NCBI GenBank assembly: GCA_030530185.1
Contig: JAUMVL010000051.1
Coordinates: 1-10,689 of the forward strand
DNA length: 10,689 nt
Reading direction: 5' to 3'
Source of the DNA: Clostridia bacterium
GTDB taxonomy: Bacteria; Bacillota; Clostridia; Christensenellales; CAG-138
The translations under genes and the position numbers were made by a program. The notes under the pieces were generated by a model that worked only from the letters and a program-made list of their open reading frames with translations, did not search any database and had not been told where the DNA came from. Within the stretch, counting starts at the first letter, position 1, and each line of letters opens with the position of its first letter. This document shows, piece by piece, positions 1 through 8,111 of the stretch.

Positions 1-1
1 T

Positions 2-1066
2 TTCTATGAGAGCGACGGCTACATTGGCACTTCGTTCCCATGCGATATCAAGGCGAAGGGTCGCGGAACGCTCAAATATGCCCAGAAATCCTTCACGCTC
101 GGTCTGCGTGCGGCATACGGCCAGCGAACGGTCAAGTATCCGTTCTTTGCGGATTATCCGTTTACCGAGTTCTCTGCCTTTGCACTGCGCAATGCGGGTC
201 AGGATCACGGACAGGCTCGCATGCGCGATGCATTTGTTTCACGGGCGTGTCTCGGACTGAATGTCGATGTGGCAAATTCACGCGCCTGCGTTGTCTATAT
301 CAACGGCGAGTATTACGGCCTCTATGATTTCAACGAAGAGCTGAACTCCAAGTATCTCGAAGCGCATTACGGCGTTGATCCGGATACGGTCAATTCCATC
401 ATGCGCAACGGCTATATGGCCATGAAGGGAACCAAAACCGAGTGGAAGACGTTTTTCAACGCGGCCAAGAATGCAAACCTTTCCTCGGACGAAAAGTATC
501 GCGATTTTTTGCAATATGTGGACGAAGATTATTTCATCGACTATGTGATCTGTCGCACCTTTATGCTTGAAACCGATACCTTCAATCAAAAATACTGGCG
601 AACGACCGATTTCAAAATCAAGTGGCGACCGATCCTGTACGATCTCGATTACTGCTTCATGAGCGGTGTGAATCGGGATATCATGCATCTGTACTTCAAC
701 AAGAGCGGTACGCCGTCCGCGAACGGTTCGCTGACGTATTTCTATATCACGGTTGCGCTGAAAACGAATGCAACGTTTCGTCAAAAGTATGTCGAGCGGT
801 ATGTAGAGCTCGTTATGACGCGCTTCTCGGCAGATACGCTGCTCGAACTGTTTGATCGTGTCGTTGCCGAGTATGAGCCCGAAATGCAGCGCCACATTGC
901 AAGATGGGGGACACCGTCGTCGCTCTCCAAGTGGAGAAGCGAAGTGGAAACGCTCCGAAAGAAGGTGGAGCAGCGTCCGTCCGTCGTATTGGAGCAGGTC
1001 CGAAAGGAATTCAACCTCTCAAAATCGGAGATGGACGCATTGATTGCAAAGTATAGCCGACAATGA
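2..1066 (+). CDS. CotH-family kinase-fold protein, C-terminal part (5' truncated)
   Basis: The open frame runs in from the left edge and ends at TGA 1064-1066, giving 354 residues without the true N terminus. Hallmarks of the CotH family are visible: an LRNAGQDHGQARMRD segment (about residues 62-76, like the family's LRN...RxRD block), a nucleotide-fold strand INGEYYGLYDFNEE (about 100-113), and KWRPILYDLDYCF (about 207-219). The paired Asp of YDLDY match the acidic metal-binding position seen in CotH kinases. CotH of Bacillus is a spore-coat protein kinase, but the family is widespread in Clostridia as secreted or cell-surface proteins, often fused to repeats or dockerins. The missing N terminus would show whether a signal peptide is present. 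The C-terminal 60 residues are charged and probably helical, with no dockerin or anchor. It converges on the rpe operon. Family assignment is firm; substrate and location are unknown. Confidence 0.85.
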   Translation, partial: FYESDGYIGTSFPCDIKAKGRGTLKYAQKSFTLGLRAAYGQRTVKYPFFADYPFTEFSAFALRNAGQDHGQARMRDAFVSRACLGLNVDVANSRACVVYINGEYYGLYDFNEELNSKYLEAHYGVDPDTVNSIMRNGYMAMKGTKTEWKTFFNAAKNANLSSDEKYRDFLQYVDEDYFIDYVICRTFMLETDTFNQKYWRTTDFKIKWRPILYDLDYCFMSGVNRDIMHLYFNKSGTPSANGSLTYFYITVALKTNATFRQKYVERYVELVMTRFSADTLLELFDRVVAEYEPEMQRHIARWGTPSSLSKWRSEVETLRKKVEQRPSVVLEQVRKEFNLSKSEMDALIAKYSRQ

Positions 1067-1089
1067 AATCGGCGCTGAACCAAAAAAGA

Positions 1090-1115
1090 AAGCCCGTATC
1101 AAGCGATACGGGCTT
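1090..1115 (-). terminator. Intrinsic terminator of the def-rpe operon, possibly bidirectional
   Basis: A perfect 11-bp stem (AAGCCCGTATC / GATACGGGCTT) closes an AAGC loop. On the minus strand the stem is followed by a T-rich run, seen on the plus strand as the CAAAAAAGA at 1081-1089. This is a strong Rho-independent terminator 12 nt after the rpe stop codon. On the plus strand the stem follows the CotH stop by 23 nt, but the downstream tract (TTCATATTTG) is poor in T, so termination of CotH transcripts would be weaker. Confidence 0.88.
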
Positions 1116-1127
1116 CATATTTGCCGT

Positions 1128-1775
1128 TTATCCGCGTAGAGTGGAAATCATTGCCTTTGGATCGTCAGCACGAAATACAGCGTTTCCAGCGACGAGAATG
1201 GTTGCTCCGGCTTCGCGGCATGCGCGTGCCGTTTCCGGATTGACGCCGCCATCGATCTCTATATCGGTCCGAAGGCCGCGTTCGTTGATGGCTTTCCGAA
1301 GCGCACGGATCTTTTGCAGCGTTTCGGGAATGAATTTCTGACCGCCGAACCCGGGGTTGACGCTCATCAGCAGAACAAGATCGCAATCCGGGAGCAGATG
1401 CAGGCAGGTTTCGATCGGAGTAGCGGGGCAGAGCACAACGCCGCCTTTGCATCCGGCTGCATGAACCTGCTGCAGGACGCGGTGCAGATGGTGTTCAGAG
1501 GATTCGACGTGGAAGGTAATCACGTCGGCGCCCGCATCGCGGAACGGAAGAATCCATTCCGACGGATGCTCGACCATCAGATGCACGTCGATCGGGAGCT
1601 TGGTGTACGGCCGAATTGCCTTGCACATAGACGGGCCGAACGTGATGTTGGGAACGAAGTTGCCGTCCATGACATCAAAATGAACCCAGTCTGCGCCCCA
1701 TGCAGCAAGCTTTTCGACATCGGCGCCGAGATGGGAGAAATCCGCGGATAAAATAGACGGTGCGATCTTAATCAT
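1128..1775 (-). CDS. rpe: Ribulose-phosphate 3-epimerase
   Basis: Interconverts D-ribulose 5-phosphate and D-xylulose 5-phosphate in the cytosolic pentose phosphate pathway. The 215 residues match the normal length of this single-domain TIM barrel. The N terminus MIKIAPSILSADF carries the usual Ser8. The metal-binding and catalytic set is intact: His32 and Asp34 in HFDVMDG, His65 in DVHLMV, and Asp175 in IDGGV. The phosphate loop region MSVNPGFGGQ (137-146) and the C-terminal AGNAVF segment are also present. The start ATG (1773-1775) is preceded by GAGGAGGAAA at about 1783-1792, which lies inside the end of rsgA. The rsgA stop overlaps this start by 8 nt. It is the last gene of the operon. 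In many Firmicutes thiN follows; here a terminator follows at once. Confidence 0.97.
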   Translation of the reverse strand: MIKIAPSILSADFSHLGADVEKLAAWGADWVHFDVMDGNFVPNITFGPSMCKAIRPYTKLPIDVHLMVEHPSEWILPFRDAGADVITFHVESSEHHLHRVLQQVHAAGCKGGVVLCPATPIETCLHLLPDCDLVLLMSVNPGFGGQKFIPETLQKIRALRKAINERGLRTDIEIDGGVNPETARACREAGATILVAGNAVFRADDPKAMISTLRG

Positions 1776-2649
1776 ATCGATGTTTCCTCCTCAATTGAAA
1801 CTCTCTCGCAATCGTTAAATATCGCTCATAACGGCCTTTGGATATTCCGCCTGAAGCAACGAGCTCCTTGACTCCGCAGTCGGGTTCGGAATCGTGCATA
1901 CAGTCGGGATAGCGGCAGGCGTACGGTGCGTCGGCAAACTCGGGATACAGCTTGTTCAGATCGGCTTGTTCGATCAGTTCCGATTCGAACAGGGAGAATC
2001 CCGGCGTATCGAGCACGGCGCCGTTCTCATAGGGGAGCAGCTCGGCATGGCGTGTCGTGTGACGGCCGTGCTCGGTCTTTTCAGACACCGCACCGACCGC
2101 AAGATGCAGCTCGGAAAACAATGCATTCAGCAGGGACGATTTTCCAACCGCCGATTGTCCGGCAAAGCAGGTGACACAGCCCGTCATTTTGCAGCGCAGC
2201 GCATCGAGGCCTTCTTTGGATTCGGCGCTGACACAAAGCGTTTCAAAAGCACGGTAGTCCTCGTGAAACCTTTGCACGATCGCTTCGTCGGCCTGATCGA
2301 TCTTGTTCAGGACCGGAATCGGGTCGATCCCAAGTCGTTTTGCCTGCAGAATCATCTGATCCAGCAGCAGCCAGTCCGGCTCGGGTACCGATGCCGCAAC
2401 GACCAAAAAGATGCGATCAATGTTTGCAACCGGCGGCCGAACCAGGATGTTTTTACGCGGTAGGATCTCGGCAAGCAAAGCATATCCCTGGGACTGCCGT
2501 TCCCAAAGCACATGATCGCCGACGGTCGGTACCAGATGCTGCCTGCGAAACAATCCGCGCGCCTTGCACGTCACGGTCGTCCCGTGATCGGTCAGCACCT
2601 CGTAAAAGCTGCCGATTCCTTTTAGGAGAATTCCGTTTTCCATACTCAT
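1768..2649 (-). CDS. rsgA: Ribosome small-subunit-dependent GTPase RsgA (CpgA/YloQ)
   Basis: A circularly permuted GTPase that acts late in 30S subunit maturation and binds the decoding region. The 293 residues fit the family. The order is an N-terminal OB-fold (about 1-70), then a GTPase with permuted motifs: G4 NKID (115-118), G1 GQSAVGKS (164-171), a switch segment EHGRHTT (193-199), and G3 DTPG (214-217). A C-terminal zinc site follows the pattern C-x4-C-x-H-x5-C (Cys245, Cys250, His252, Cys258). The first ATG (2647-2649) forms an ATGA overlap with the prkC stop. No clear Shine-Dalgarno precedes it, so translation is probably coupled to prkC. A second ATG two codons later (2641-2643) is possible. 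In B. subtilis the homologous CpgA is a PrkC substrate in vitro, so the kinase-next-to-substrate order may matter; that link is inferred here. Confidence 0.96.
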   Translation of the reverse strand: MSMENGILLKGIGSFYEVLTDHGTTVTCKARGLFRRQHLVPTVGDHVLWERQSQGYALLAEILPRKNILVRPPVANIDRIFLVVAASVPEPDWLLLDQMILQAKRLGIDPIPVLNKIDQADEAIVQRFHEDYRAFETLCVSAESKEGLDALRCKMTGCVTCFAGQSAVGKSSLLNALFSELHLAVGAVSEKTEHGRHTTRHAELLPYENGAVLDTPGFSLFESELIEQADLNKLYPEFADAPYACRYPDCMHDSEPDCGVKELVASGGISKGRYERYLTIAREFQLRRKHRYD

Positions 2650-4199
2650 TTGGTAAACGTGACCGACTGGGACGCGACGTCCTCATTATTGACCATCAGA
2701 ATCACCTGCCGCGTAACGGGGTCATAGCAGGTGATCGTTGCGGCGATTGTCGCATCCGTGCTTTCGTACGGACGATCGCTCTCATAGACGACAACACGAT
2801 AGGGGATGTCGAGGTAGTTGGTCGATTCATACACGATTCGGACTTTGGATTCCTCCGCCGTCGGCGTAAAGGTGAAGGAAACGTCTGCATGATAGCTTCC
2901 GCGCGAAGTGCGGTAAATGATCAGGTCGCTTCGCGTCGTATCCTCGGAATCGTCGATCGAATGATCGGTTTGGGAAATGACCGTGTTGGCGACACTGTTG
3001 GCGGAGCCCTCCGTTGTGAAGGATACATAAATATCCGTATACCCCGCATTGTGCAGCTGAATCAGGGCATCATCGAGCGTCATCCAAAGCACGTTCGGTG
3101 CGCGGCGATTCGTTGCGGACGGAAGGGGAGAATCCGCGATTGGCAGCGGCGTATCATCCGCCTGCATGTCCGTGACAAGGGCGGACGGTGACGCGCTTGC
3201 CTGTGGCTGCACATCCTCAAGAACACGCGGCTGACAACTGGTCGTATAAATCAGGATTCCGATGATGATTGCCGCAACCGGAACGAAAACCCCGAGCGCA
3301 ATCAGCAGATAGATTGAAACGCTGCGCCGGTTCGTCGAAATCGTTCCGTTGGAACGGTCCCGCGCAAGGGTGCCGTTCGGATTGCCGATTGAACGTACCA
3401 GATCGGCTCGCATCGCCCGTGCGCTCTCATAGCGGTTGGACGCTTCTTTTTCAAGCGCACGCATCACAATATCGTTCAGCGCGTTCGAAATATCCGGGTT
3501 CAGTTCTTTGGGCGGCCGAGGCTTGTCCTGAATGTGCATCAGAGCGATTGTAACGGCCGAATCCGAAGTAAACGGTACGGTGCCGGTCAGCATTTCATAC
3601 AGCGTTACACCGACGGAATAAAGATCGCTCTCTTCGGTTGCAATCGCGTTCTTCGCTTGTTCCGGAGAGATATAATGCACCGAGCCGAGCACCTTTTTAC
3701 CGCTGAAGGTTGAAGTCGTCGCCTTGGCTTCGCGCGCGATGCCAAAATCGGTGAGCTTCGCTTTGCCGCGATCCGTTACGATTACGTTCTGCGGCTTGAC
3801 GTCGCGGTGAATGATGCCGTATTGGTGCGCCATCGAAAGGGCATCGAGAATCTGACACGTGATGCCGATTGCAGTACGAACCGGCAGAGGACCGTTTTGA
3901 TCGATCAATTCCTTTAGGGTATGCCCTTCGACGTATTCCATGACGATGTACGGCACACCTTCGTACTTGCCGACATCGTAAGCACGTACGATGTTTTCAT
4001 GCGAAAGCTTCAGAACCGTCCCCGCTTCGCGGGAAAAGCGGCGAAGGAATTCTGCATCATCCTTGTATTCGGTTTTCAGCATCTTGATCGCAACCGTGCG
4101 GCGGTTCGTCATGTTGATCGCCTTATAGACGTGGGCCATGCCGCCGGAACCGACTTCCTCAAGAATCTGATATTTGCGATCAATAATCGTTCCGATCAT
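2646..4199 (-). CDS. prkC: Membrane Ser/Thr protein kinase, PASTA type (PrkC/StkP), short ectodomain
   Basis: A Hanks-type kinase that in Firmicutes senses muropeptides or lipid II and phosphorylates cell-wall, division and translation proteins. The kinase domain covers about residues 10-270: glycine loop GSGGMAHVYK (17-26), catalytic Lys39 in AIKM, HRDVKPQN with Asp133, DFG 151-153, and SPE (178-180) in the APE position. A basic juxtamembrane stretch leads to one membrane helix (about 296-318), then a Pro/Ser/Asp-rich linker (about 322-368). Only one PASTA-like unit is recognisable (about 369-434), followed by a beta-rich tail of about 80 residues that may be Ig-like. At 517 residues it is shorter than the roughly 600-700 of typical PrkC proteins with three or more PASTA units. 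The start has a good GGAGGA (about 4206-4211) and an ATGA overlap with stp. Kinase identity is firm; the tail fold is uncertain. Confidence 0.95.
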   Translation of the reverse strand: MIGTIIDRKYQILEEVGSGGMAHVYKAINMTNRRTVAIKMLKTEYKDDAEFLRRFSREAGTVLKLSHENIVRAYDVGKYEGVPYIVMEYVEGHTLKELIDQNGPLPVRTAIGITCQILDALSMAHQYGIIHRDVKPQNVIVTDRGKAKLTDFGIAREAKATTSTFSGKKVLGSVHYISPEQAKNAIATEESDLYSVGVTLYEMLTGTVPFTSDSAVTIALMHIQDKPRPPKELNPDISNALNDIVMRALEKEASNRYESARAMRADLVRSIGNPNGTLARDRSNGTISTNRRSVSIYLLIALGVFVPVAAIIIGILIYTTSCQPRVLEDVQPQASASPSALVTDMQADDTPLPIADSPLPSATNRRAPNVLWMTLDDALIQLHNAGYTDIYVSFTTEGSANSVANTVISQTDHSIDDSEDTTRSDLIIYRTSRGSYHADVSFTFTPTAEESKVRIVYESTNYLDIPYRVVVYESDRPYESTDATIAATITCYDPVTRQVILMVNNEDVASQSVTFTK

Positions 4200-4918
4200 T
4201 GCGCATCCTCCGTGTTTTTGACGAGAACCGCCGTGATATTGTCCGTGCTCCCGTTTTCATAGGCTTGCTCGATCATCTTGGCACAGGTTTCGTCCAGATC
4301 GGTCGATGCATTCAGCAACGCAATTAGTTCATCCTCGCCGAGGCTGCCGGAAAGGCCGTCCGAACAGAGCAGCAGGATATCATTTTTTGTCCATTCGCAG
4401 GAGAACAGGTCGACTTTCACGGAGGATTCGGTGCCGATTGCACGCGTGATCAGGTTCCTGCGCGGATGCGACTTGGCTTCCTCCGATGTGATAAGTTTGC
4501 GGCGAACAAGCTCGGCGACAAAGGAATGGTCATGTGATACCTGATGGATCGTGCCCTCGTGGTATTGATACAGACGCGAATCACCGACATTCGCAGCAAG
4601 AAATGTATTCGCATTTAGCACCGCGCAGACGAGCGTTGCGCCCATACCGTGCTTGGTTTCGTCCGCGGCAGCCGCTTCAAACACTGCACGGTTTGCTTCG
4701 ACAAATGCATCCCGGATCACGGCCTCGTCGATCCTGTCGGCGGCGGAAAGCACGCGGTCAAGCGTATCGATTGCAATGCGGCTCGCCGTTTCACCGGCGG
4801 CATGCCCGCCCATCCCGTCGGACACGGCGGCAAAGCAGCGGCCATTCCGGTTTGCGATAAGGTATGCATCCTCATTGTGCGGTCTGCGTCCGGTTTTCGT
4901 TCTACCCGTTAAGTTCAT
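4196..4918 (-). CDS. stp: PP2C-type protein phosphatase (Stp/PrpC), partner of PrkC
   Basis: A metal-dependent cytosolic Ser/Thr phosphatase that reverses PrkC phosphorylation. The chosen product has 240 residues, normal for the family. PP2C motifs appear in order: RRPHNEDA (11-18, Asp17), DGMGGH (34-39), GMGATL, NVGDSRLY, CSDGLSG, and a C-terminal DNIT, which together supply the Mg/Mn-binding aspartates. An upstream ATG at 4955-4957 would add 13 residues unlike the family. The ATG at 4916-4918 is preferred because AAGGAGGG lies 6 nt upstream and because family members begin close to this point. With this start the gene overlaps the end of rlmN by 17 nt. Its TGA overlaps the prkC ATG, so phosphatase and kinase are probably made at a set ratio. 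Confidence 0.95.
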   Translation of the reverse strand: MNLTGRTKTGRRPHNEDAYLIANRNGRCFAAVSDGMGGHAAGETASRIAIDTLDRVLSAADRIDEAVIRDAFVEANRAVFEAAAADETKHGMGATLVCAVLNANTFLAANVGDSRLYQYHEGTIHQVSHDHSFVAELVRRKLITSEEAKSHPRRNLITRAIGTESSVKVDLFSCEWTKNDILLLCSDGLSGSLGEDELIALLNASTDLDETCAKMIEQAYENGSTDNITAVLVKNTEDAQ

Positions 4919-5945
4919 GCAAAACCCTCCTTCGAAGCTGCCCACAGGCGCCGTCAATATCGGTTCCCATCTCGCGTCGAACCGTCGCAGAGATGTGTTC
5001 TTTGTTCAGCCATTCGCAAAACTCATACGCATGCTCGCGGGAGACGCCTTTCAATCCGCGCTCCTCAACCGGATTCAGAGGAATCAGATTGACGTGACAG
5101 AGCATACCGCGAAGCCTTGCGGCGAGCGCAATTGCATCGGCATGCGAGTCGTTCGTTTCACCGACCAAGGCATATTCAAATACGACGCGTCGGCCGGTCC
5201 GGTCCGCGTATGCTTTGGCAGCGGCAAGCACCTGCTCGATCGGATATGCCTTGTTGATCGGCATAAGCGCGCCGCGAATCTCATTGTTCGGCGCATGGAG
5301 CGAGATGGACAACGTCACATGCGGAGCATCTTCCATAAAGCGATAGATTTTCGGCACGATGCCGCAGGTCGAAATCGAAATGTTTCGCGCGCTGATGTTT
5401 GGACCGTCCGGTGCGGTGACGCGCTTCAAAAACGTAACGACGTTGTCGTAATTGTCCATCGGTTCGCCGCTGCCCATCAGGACGATATTTGTGACGGTGC
5501 GTTTTTTGCCGTCGGCAGGCGGTTCATCCTTTTCGATCTCGGATAAGAAGGAGAGCATTTCACCGGGGCGCAGATTGCGCACACATCCGTTCAGGGTCGA
5601 TGCGCAGAACTTGCAGCCCATGTTGCAGCCGATCTGCGTGGAAAGACAGACCGTGTTTCCGTAGGAGTAGCGCATCAGCACGCCCTCGACGATGTTGTCG
5701 TCCTCGAGTGCAAACAGATACTTGACCGTACCGTCGCGTGAAGAGACGTATTTGCGAAAGATGGTTGCTCCGCCGAACGGGATGGATTCCATCTGTTCAC
5801 GCAAGGATTTGGGAAGGTTGGACATGTCAGAGGGACGAACCCCTTTTTTCAGCCATTCCGAAACCTGCTTTGAGCGATAGGCGGGCGCGCCGAAAGAACG
5901 CATCGTTTCGGAAATTTCAGCGTCATGCATGTCCATCCAGTACAT
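4902..5945 (-). CDS. rlmN: Dual-specificity 23S rRNA/tRNA adenine C2-methyltransferase RlmN
   Basis: A radical-SAM enzyme that methylates C2 of A2503 in 23S rRNA and of A37 in some tRNAs. The 347 residues are full length. The Cx3Cx2C cluster is C107-NMG-C111-KF-C114. The SAM-binding GSGEP motif is at about 158-162 and the ISTCGIVP strand at 191-198. The second catalytic cysteine is Cys334 in DIDGACGQL, the mono-methylated Cys that marks RlmN. ATG 5943-5945 is one base past the rsmB stop and has GAGGA about 6 nt upstream; ATGs at codons 4 and 6 are less well placed. A Cfr resistance enzyme shares the fold, but the N terminus, length and operon position favour RlmN. Confidence 0.96.
   Translation of the reverse strand: MYWMDMHDAEISETMRSFGAPAYRSKQVSEWLKKGVRPSDMSNLPKSLREQMESIPFGGATIFRKYVSSRDGTVKYLFALEDDNIVEGVLMRYSYGNTVCLSTQIGCNMGCKFCASTLNGCVRNLRPGEMLSFLSEIEKDEPPADGKKRTVTNIVLMGSGEPMDNYDNVVTFLKRVTAPDGPNISARNISISTCGIVPKIYRFMEDAPHVTLSISLHAPNNEIRGALMPINKAYPIEQVLAAAKAYADRTGRRVVFEYALVGETNDSHADAIALAARLRGMLCHVNLIPLNPVEERGLKGVSREHAYEFCEWLNKEHISATVRREMGTDIDGACGQLRRRVLHELNG
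4925..4932 (-). promoter_or_regulatory. Ribosome binding site that fixes the stp start
   Basis: AAGGAGGG on the minus strand, 6 nt before ATG 4916-4918. It lies inside the last codons of rlmN and is much stronger than anything before the alternative ATG at 4957. Confidence 0.8.
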
Positions 5946-5946
5946 A

Positions 5947-7188
5947 TTATCCTCGTTTCATCGTTGCATGATAGAATCCGTCGATTCCGTCCGCATACGG
6001 CAAATATTGTTTTTCTTCGAGCAATTCAAACTCCGGATGCTCCGCAAGGAACGATCGAACCTGCTCCTCGTTCTCGCGTCGCGATATCGTGCAGGTTGCA
6101 TAGACGAGCGTCCCGCCCGGCTTGACATAGCGAGAGCAAACCGAAAGAATTTGTTTCTGCACGGCAAGGAGAGAAACCATATCGGCATCCGTTTTCCGAT
6201 ACCGCAGATCGGGCTTGTCTGCGAGCAGTCCGAATCCGCTGCAGGGCACGTCGAGCAAAACCGCATCAAACTGTTCGATGGCCTCGGAGCAAAGCACCGA
6301 AGCATCCCGGCATTCCGTTTGAGCAGATACATGGAGGCGGGAAAAGGTTTTGTCCATCAGCTCCTTGCGGTGCGGATGCAGCTCCCACGCGACAAGCTCG
6401 ACGTCGTTTTCGCAGAGGGATGCAAGGTAAGCCGTTTTGCCGCCGGGAGCGGCACAGGCATCCAAAACCCGTTTTCCCTTTACCGCGCCGATACTGCGGC
6501 AAATCAGCATGGCACCCTCGTTCTGCACGGTCAGCTTGCCGGAACGGAACAACTCGTTCTGCGTCACATCGAAGCCATCGGAAACATGCAGACAGTTCGG
6601 GTCGAGCGCTCCGACCGAAAAGGAAACCGGAAGCGCTTTTTTCAGCTTCTCGGTCGTAAACGGATACTGTGCCCGAATCTGCAAGTCTGTCGGTTTGGCG
6701 CCAAGCAATCGTTCGGTATTGCCATATCCGTACTGCGCAACCCATTCCGAAATTAGAAAGGCGGGGTAGCCGTATTGAATGCAGAGCCGTTCGATCGGAT
6801 CTGTCGGAAGCGGCGGAAGGTTGTCACGGTCACGATCCATTCGCCTCAGTACCGCGTTAACCAGTCCGGAGCTCGCGGATTTGCCGAGCGCCTTGGTCAG
6901 CGACACAGCTTCGTTGATGACTGCATGCGCCGGCGTAGACAGATACAGCAGCTCCGATCCTGCAAGCAGCAACACGGTCCGAACCGCTTTTTTCTGCCGC
7001 TTGCAGTAATGCGAAAGCACATACTCCACGTATGCCCGATGATCCAATGCCGTATACACAAGCGCAAACAGGAAGGAGACATCTCGTCGGTCCAGCCCGG
7101 CAGCGGCATCTTTCAAAGCAAGGTTTGCATACGCACCGTCCTCCGTGATGCGGAACAGCGTTTCATATGCGATCCGACGAATCGTCAT
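5947..7188 (-). CDS. rsmB: 16S rRNA (cytosine-967-C5)-methyltransferase RsmB
   Basis: Makes m5C967 (E. coli numbering) in 16S rRNA, using SAM. An N-terminal NusB-like RNA-binding domain (about 1-135) carries the usual HAVINEAVSL segment (88-97). A linker leads to a Rossmann methyltransferase: DACAAPGGKT (243-252) binds SAM, DVPCSGFG (313-320) supplies Cys316, and YATCTISRRENE (363-374) supplies Cys366, so both m5C cysteines are present. The 413 residues are slightly short for the family. The frame stays open to 7296 inside fmt, but MTIRRIAYETLF beginning at ATG 7186-7188 is the natural start, because it matches family N termini and makes an ATGA overlap with the fmt stop. The Shine-Dalgarno there is weak, which suggests coupling to fmt. 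The Zn-protease gene often found between fmt and rsmB in Clostridia is absent. Confidence 0.95.
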   Translation of the reverse strand: MTIRRIAYETLFRITEDGAYANLALKDAAAGLDRRDVSFLFALVYTALDHRAYVEYVLSHYCKRQKKAVRTVLLLAGSELLYLSTPAHAVINEAVSLTKALGKSASSGLVNAVLRRMDRDRDNLPPLPTDPIERLCIQYGYPAFLISEWVAQYGYGNTERLLGAKPTDLQIRAQYPFTTEKLKKALPVSFSVGALDPNCLHVSDGFDVTQNELFRSGKLTVQNEGAMLICRSIGAVKGKRVLDACAAPGGKTAYLASLCENDVELVAWELHPHRKELMDKTFSRLHVSAQTECRDASVLCSEAIEQFDAVLLDVPCSGFGLLADKPDLRYRKTDADMVSLLAVQKQILSVCSRYVKPGGTLVYATCTISRRENEEQVRSFLAEHPEFELLEEKQYLPYADGIDGFYHATMKRG

Positions 7189-8108
7189 AGCAGCCGCTTT
7201 CCGTCCAAAGGACATCCGAGTAGATAATTCCTGGCGTCCATGCGCTTTTTGCCCGGCGCCTGGAGGGAGACAATCTCCAAAAGCCCGTCTTTGCATTGTA
7301 CATACAATCGGCGGTCAACAACGGTCAGCGTGCCGAAGGGGAGCGCGGGGTTGTTCAACTGTGATGGAGCGGTTTGCCAGATCTTCAGCGGTTGTCCGTC
7401 AAGCTGCGCCGTCGCTGTCGGCCAAGGATTCATTGCCCGAACGCGATCGTGCACCGCCTTGGATGCAACGTCAAATCGAAGAATGCCGTCCTGTTTGGTA
7501 ATCAAATGGCAGACGGTCGCTTCGTCATTGTTCTGCGGAATCCGCTTCAGCGTTCCGGATGCAAGGCGATCCAGTGTCTCCGTCAGCAGCTCGGCACCGG
7601 CATGGGACAGTTTATCCGAAAGCGTTTCATAGGTGTCATCGGAATCGATCACAACTTCTCGCTTTAGCAGCATATCGCCGGTGTCCATTCCGATGTCGGT
7701 AAACATTGTCGTAACGCCGCTTACTGCATCGCCGTTCAGAATCGCCGTTTGGATCGGAGAAGCACCGCGGTATTTCGGCAGCAGCGATCCATGCACGTTG
7801 ATCGTTCCGTATTTTGGGACAGCAAGATTTTTTGCGCTCAAAAGCTGCCCAAACGCTGCGGTCACCATCAGTTCGGGCATGAACGCTTCCAGCGCGGCAA
7901 CGCCTTCCGCGGAACGAATCTTCTCAAACTGAAAGACCGGGATCCCATGCTGCATGGCAAGCACCTTGACAGGCGGCGGGGTCAGAACGGCCTTGCGCCC
8001 GACGGGACGATCCGGCTGTGTAAAGACGGCAAGTTCTTCGCCACGGTCGATCAGCGCCTGTAAAACCGGGAGGGCAAACTCCGGTGTACCCAAAAAAGCA
8101 ATGCGCAT
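7185..8108 (-). CDS. fmt: Methionyl-tRNA formyltransferase
   Basis: Transfers a formyl group from 10-formyl-tetrahydrofolate to Met-tRNAfMet to make the initiator tRNA. The 307 residues are full length. The N-terminal domain begins MRIAFLGTPEFA. The catalytic set is Asn104 and His106 in NVHGSLLPKYRG (104-115) and Asp142 in MDTGD. The C-terminal OB-like tRNA-binding domain runs from about residue 205 (KQDGIL, then MNPWPTA) to the end. The ATG (8106-8108) has GAGGAA at about 8115-8120, inside the end of def, with only 3 nt between the def stop and this start. The fmt TGA overlaps the rsmB start. Confidence 0.97.
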   Translation of the reverse strand: MRIAFLGTPEFALPVLQALIDRGEELAVFTQPDRPVGRKAVLTPPPVKVLAMQHGIPVFQFEKIRSAEGVAALEAFMPELMVTAAFGQLLSAKNLAVPKYGTINVHGSLLPKYRGASPIQTAILNGDAVSGVTTMFTDIGMDTGDMLLKREVVIDSDDTYETLSDKLSHAGAELLTETLDRLASGTLKRIPQNNDEATVCHLITKQDGILRFDVASKAVHDRVRAMNPWPTATAQLDGQPLKIWQTAPSQLNNPALPFGTLTVVDRRLYVQCKDGLLEIVSLQAPGKKRMDARNYLLGCPLDGKRLL

Positions 8109-8111
8109 CGG

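Noticed and set aside
278..895. Minus-strand open frame of 205 codons opposite the CotH-like gene
   Set aside because: The opposite strand encodes clear CotH motifs over the same span; no ribosome binding site or promoter supports the antisense frame.
2340..3191. Plus-strand open frame of 283 codons opposite rsgA and prkC
   Set aside because: It is antisense to two well-supported genes, spans their junction, has no ribosome binding site or recognisable domain, and is rich in Arg/Cys as expected of a shadow frame.
4653..5546. Plus-strand open frame of 297 codons opposite stp and rlmN
   Set aside because: It runs across the boundary of two confirmed genes, and its protein has no family-like motifs; long antisense frames are common in GC-rich coding DNA.
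5929..6756. Plus-strand open frame of 275 codons opposite rsmB
   Set aside because: Shadow of rsmB, with no start signal and no recognisable motif.
7189..7296. N-terminal extension of rsmB into fmt (36 codons)
   Set aside because: The added residues are fmt read in another frame, and the family N terminus begins at MTIRRIAYE with an ATGA overlap at the fmt stop.
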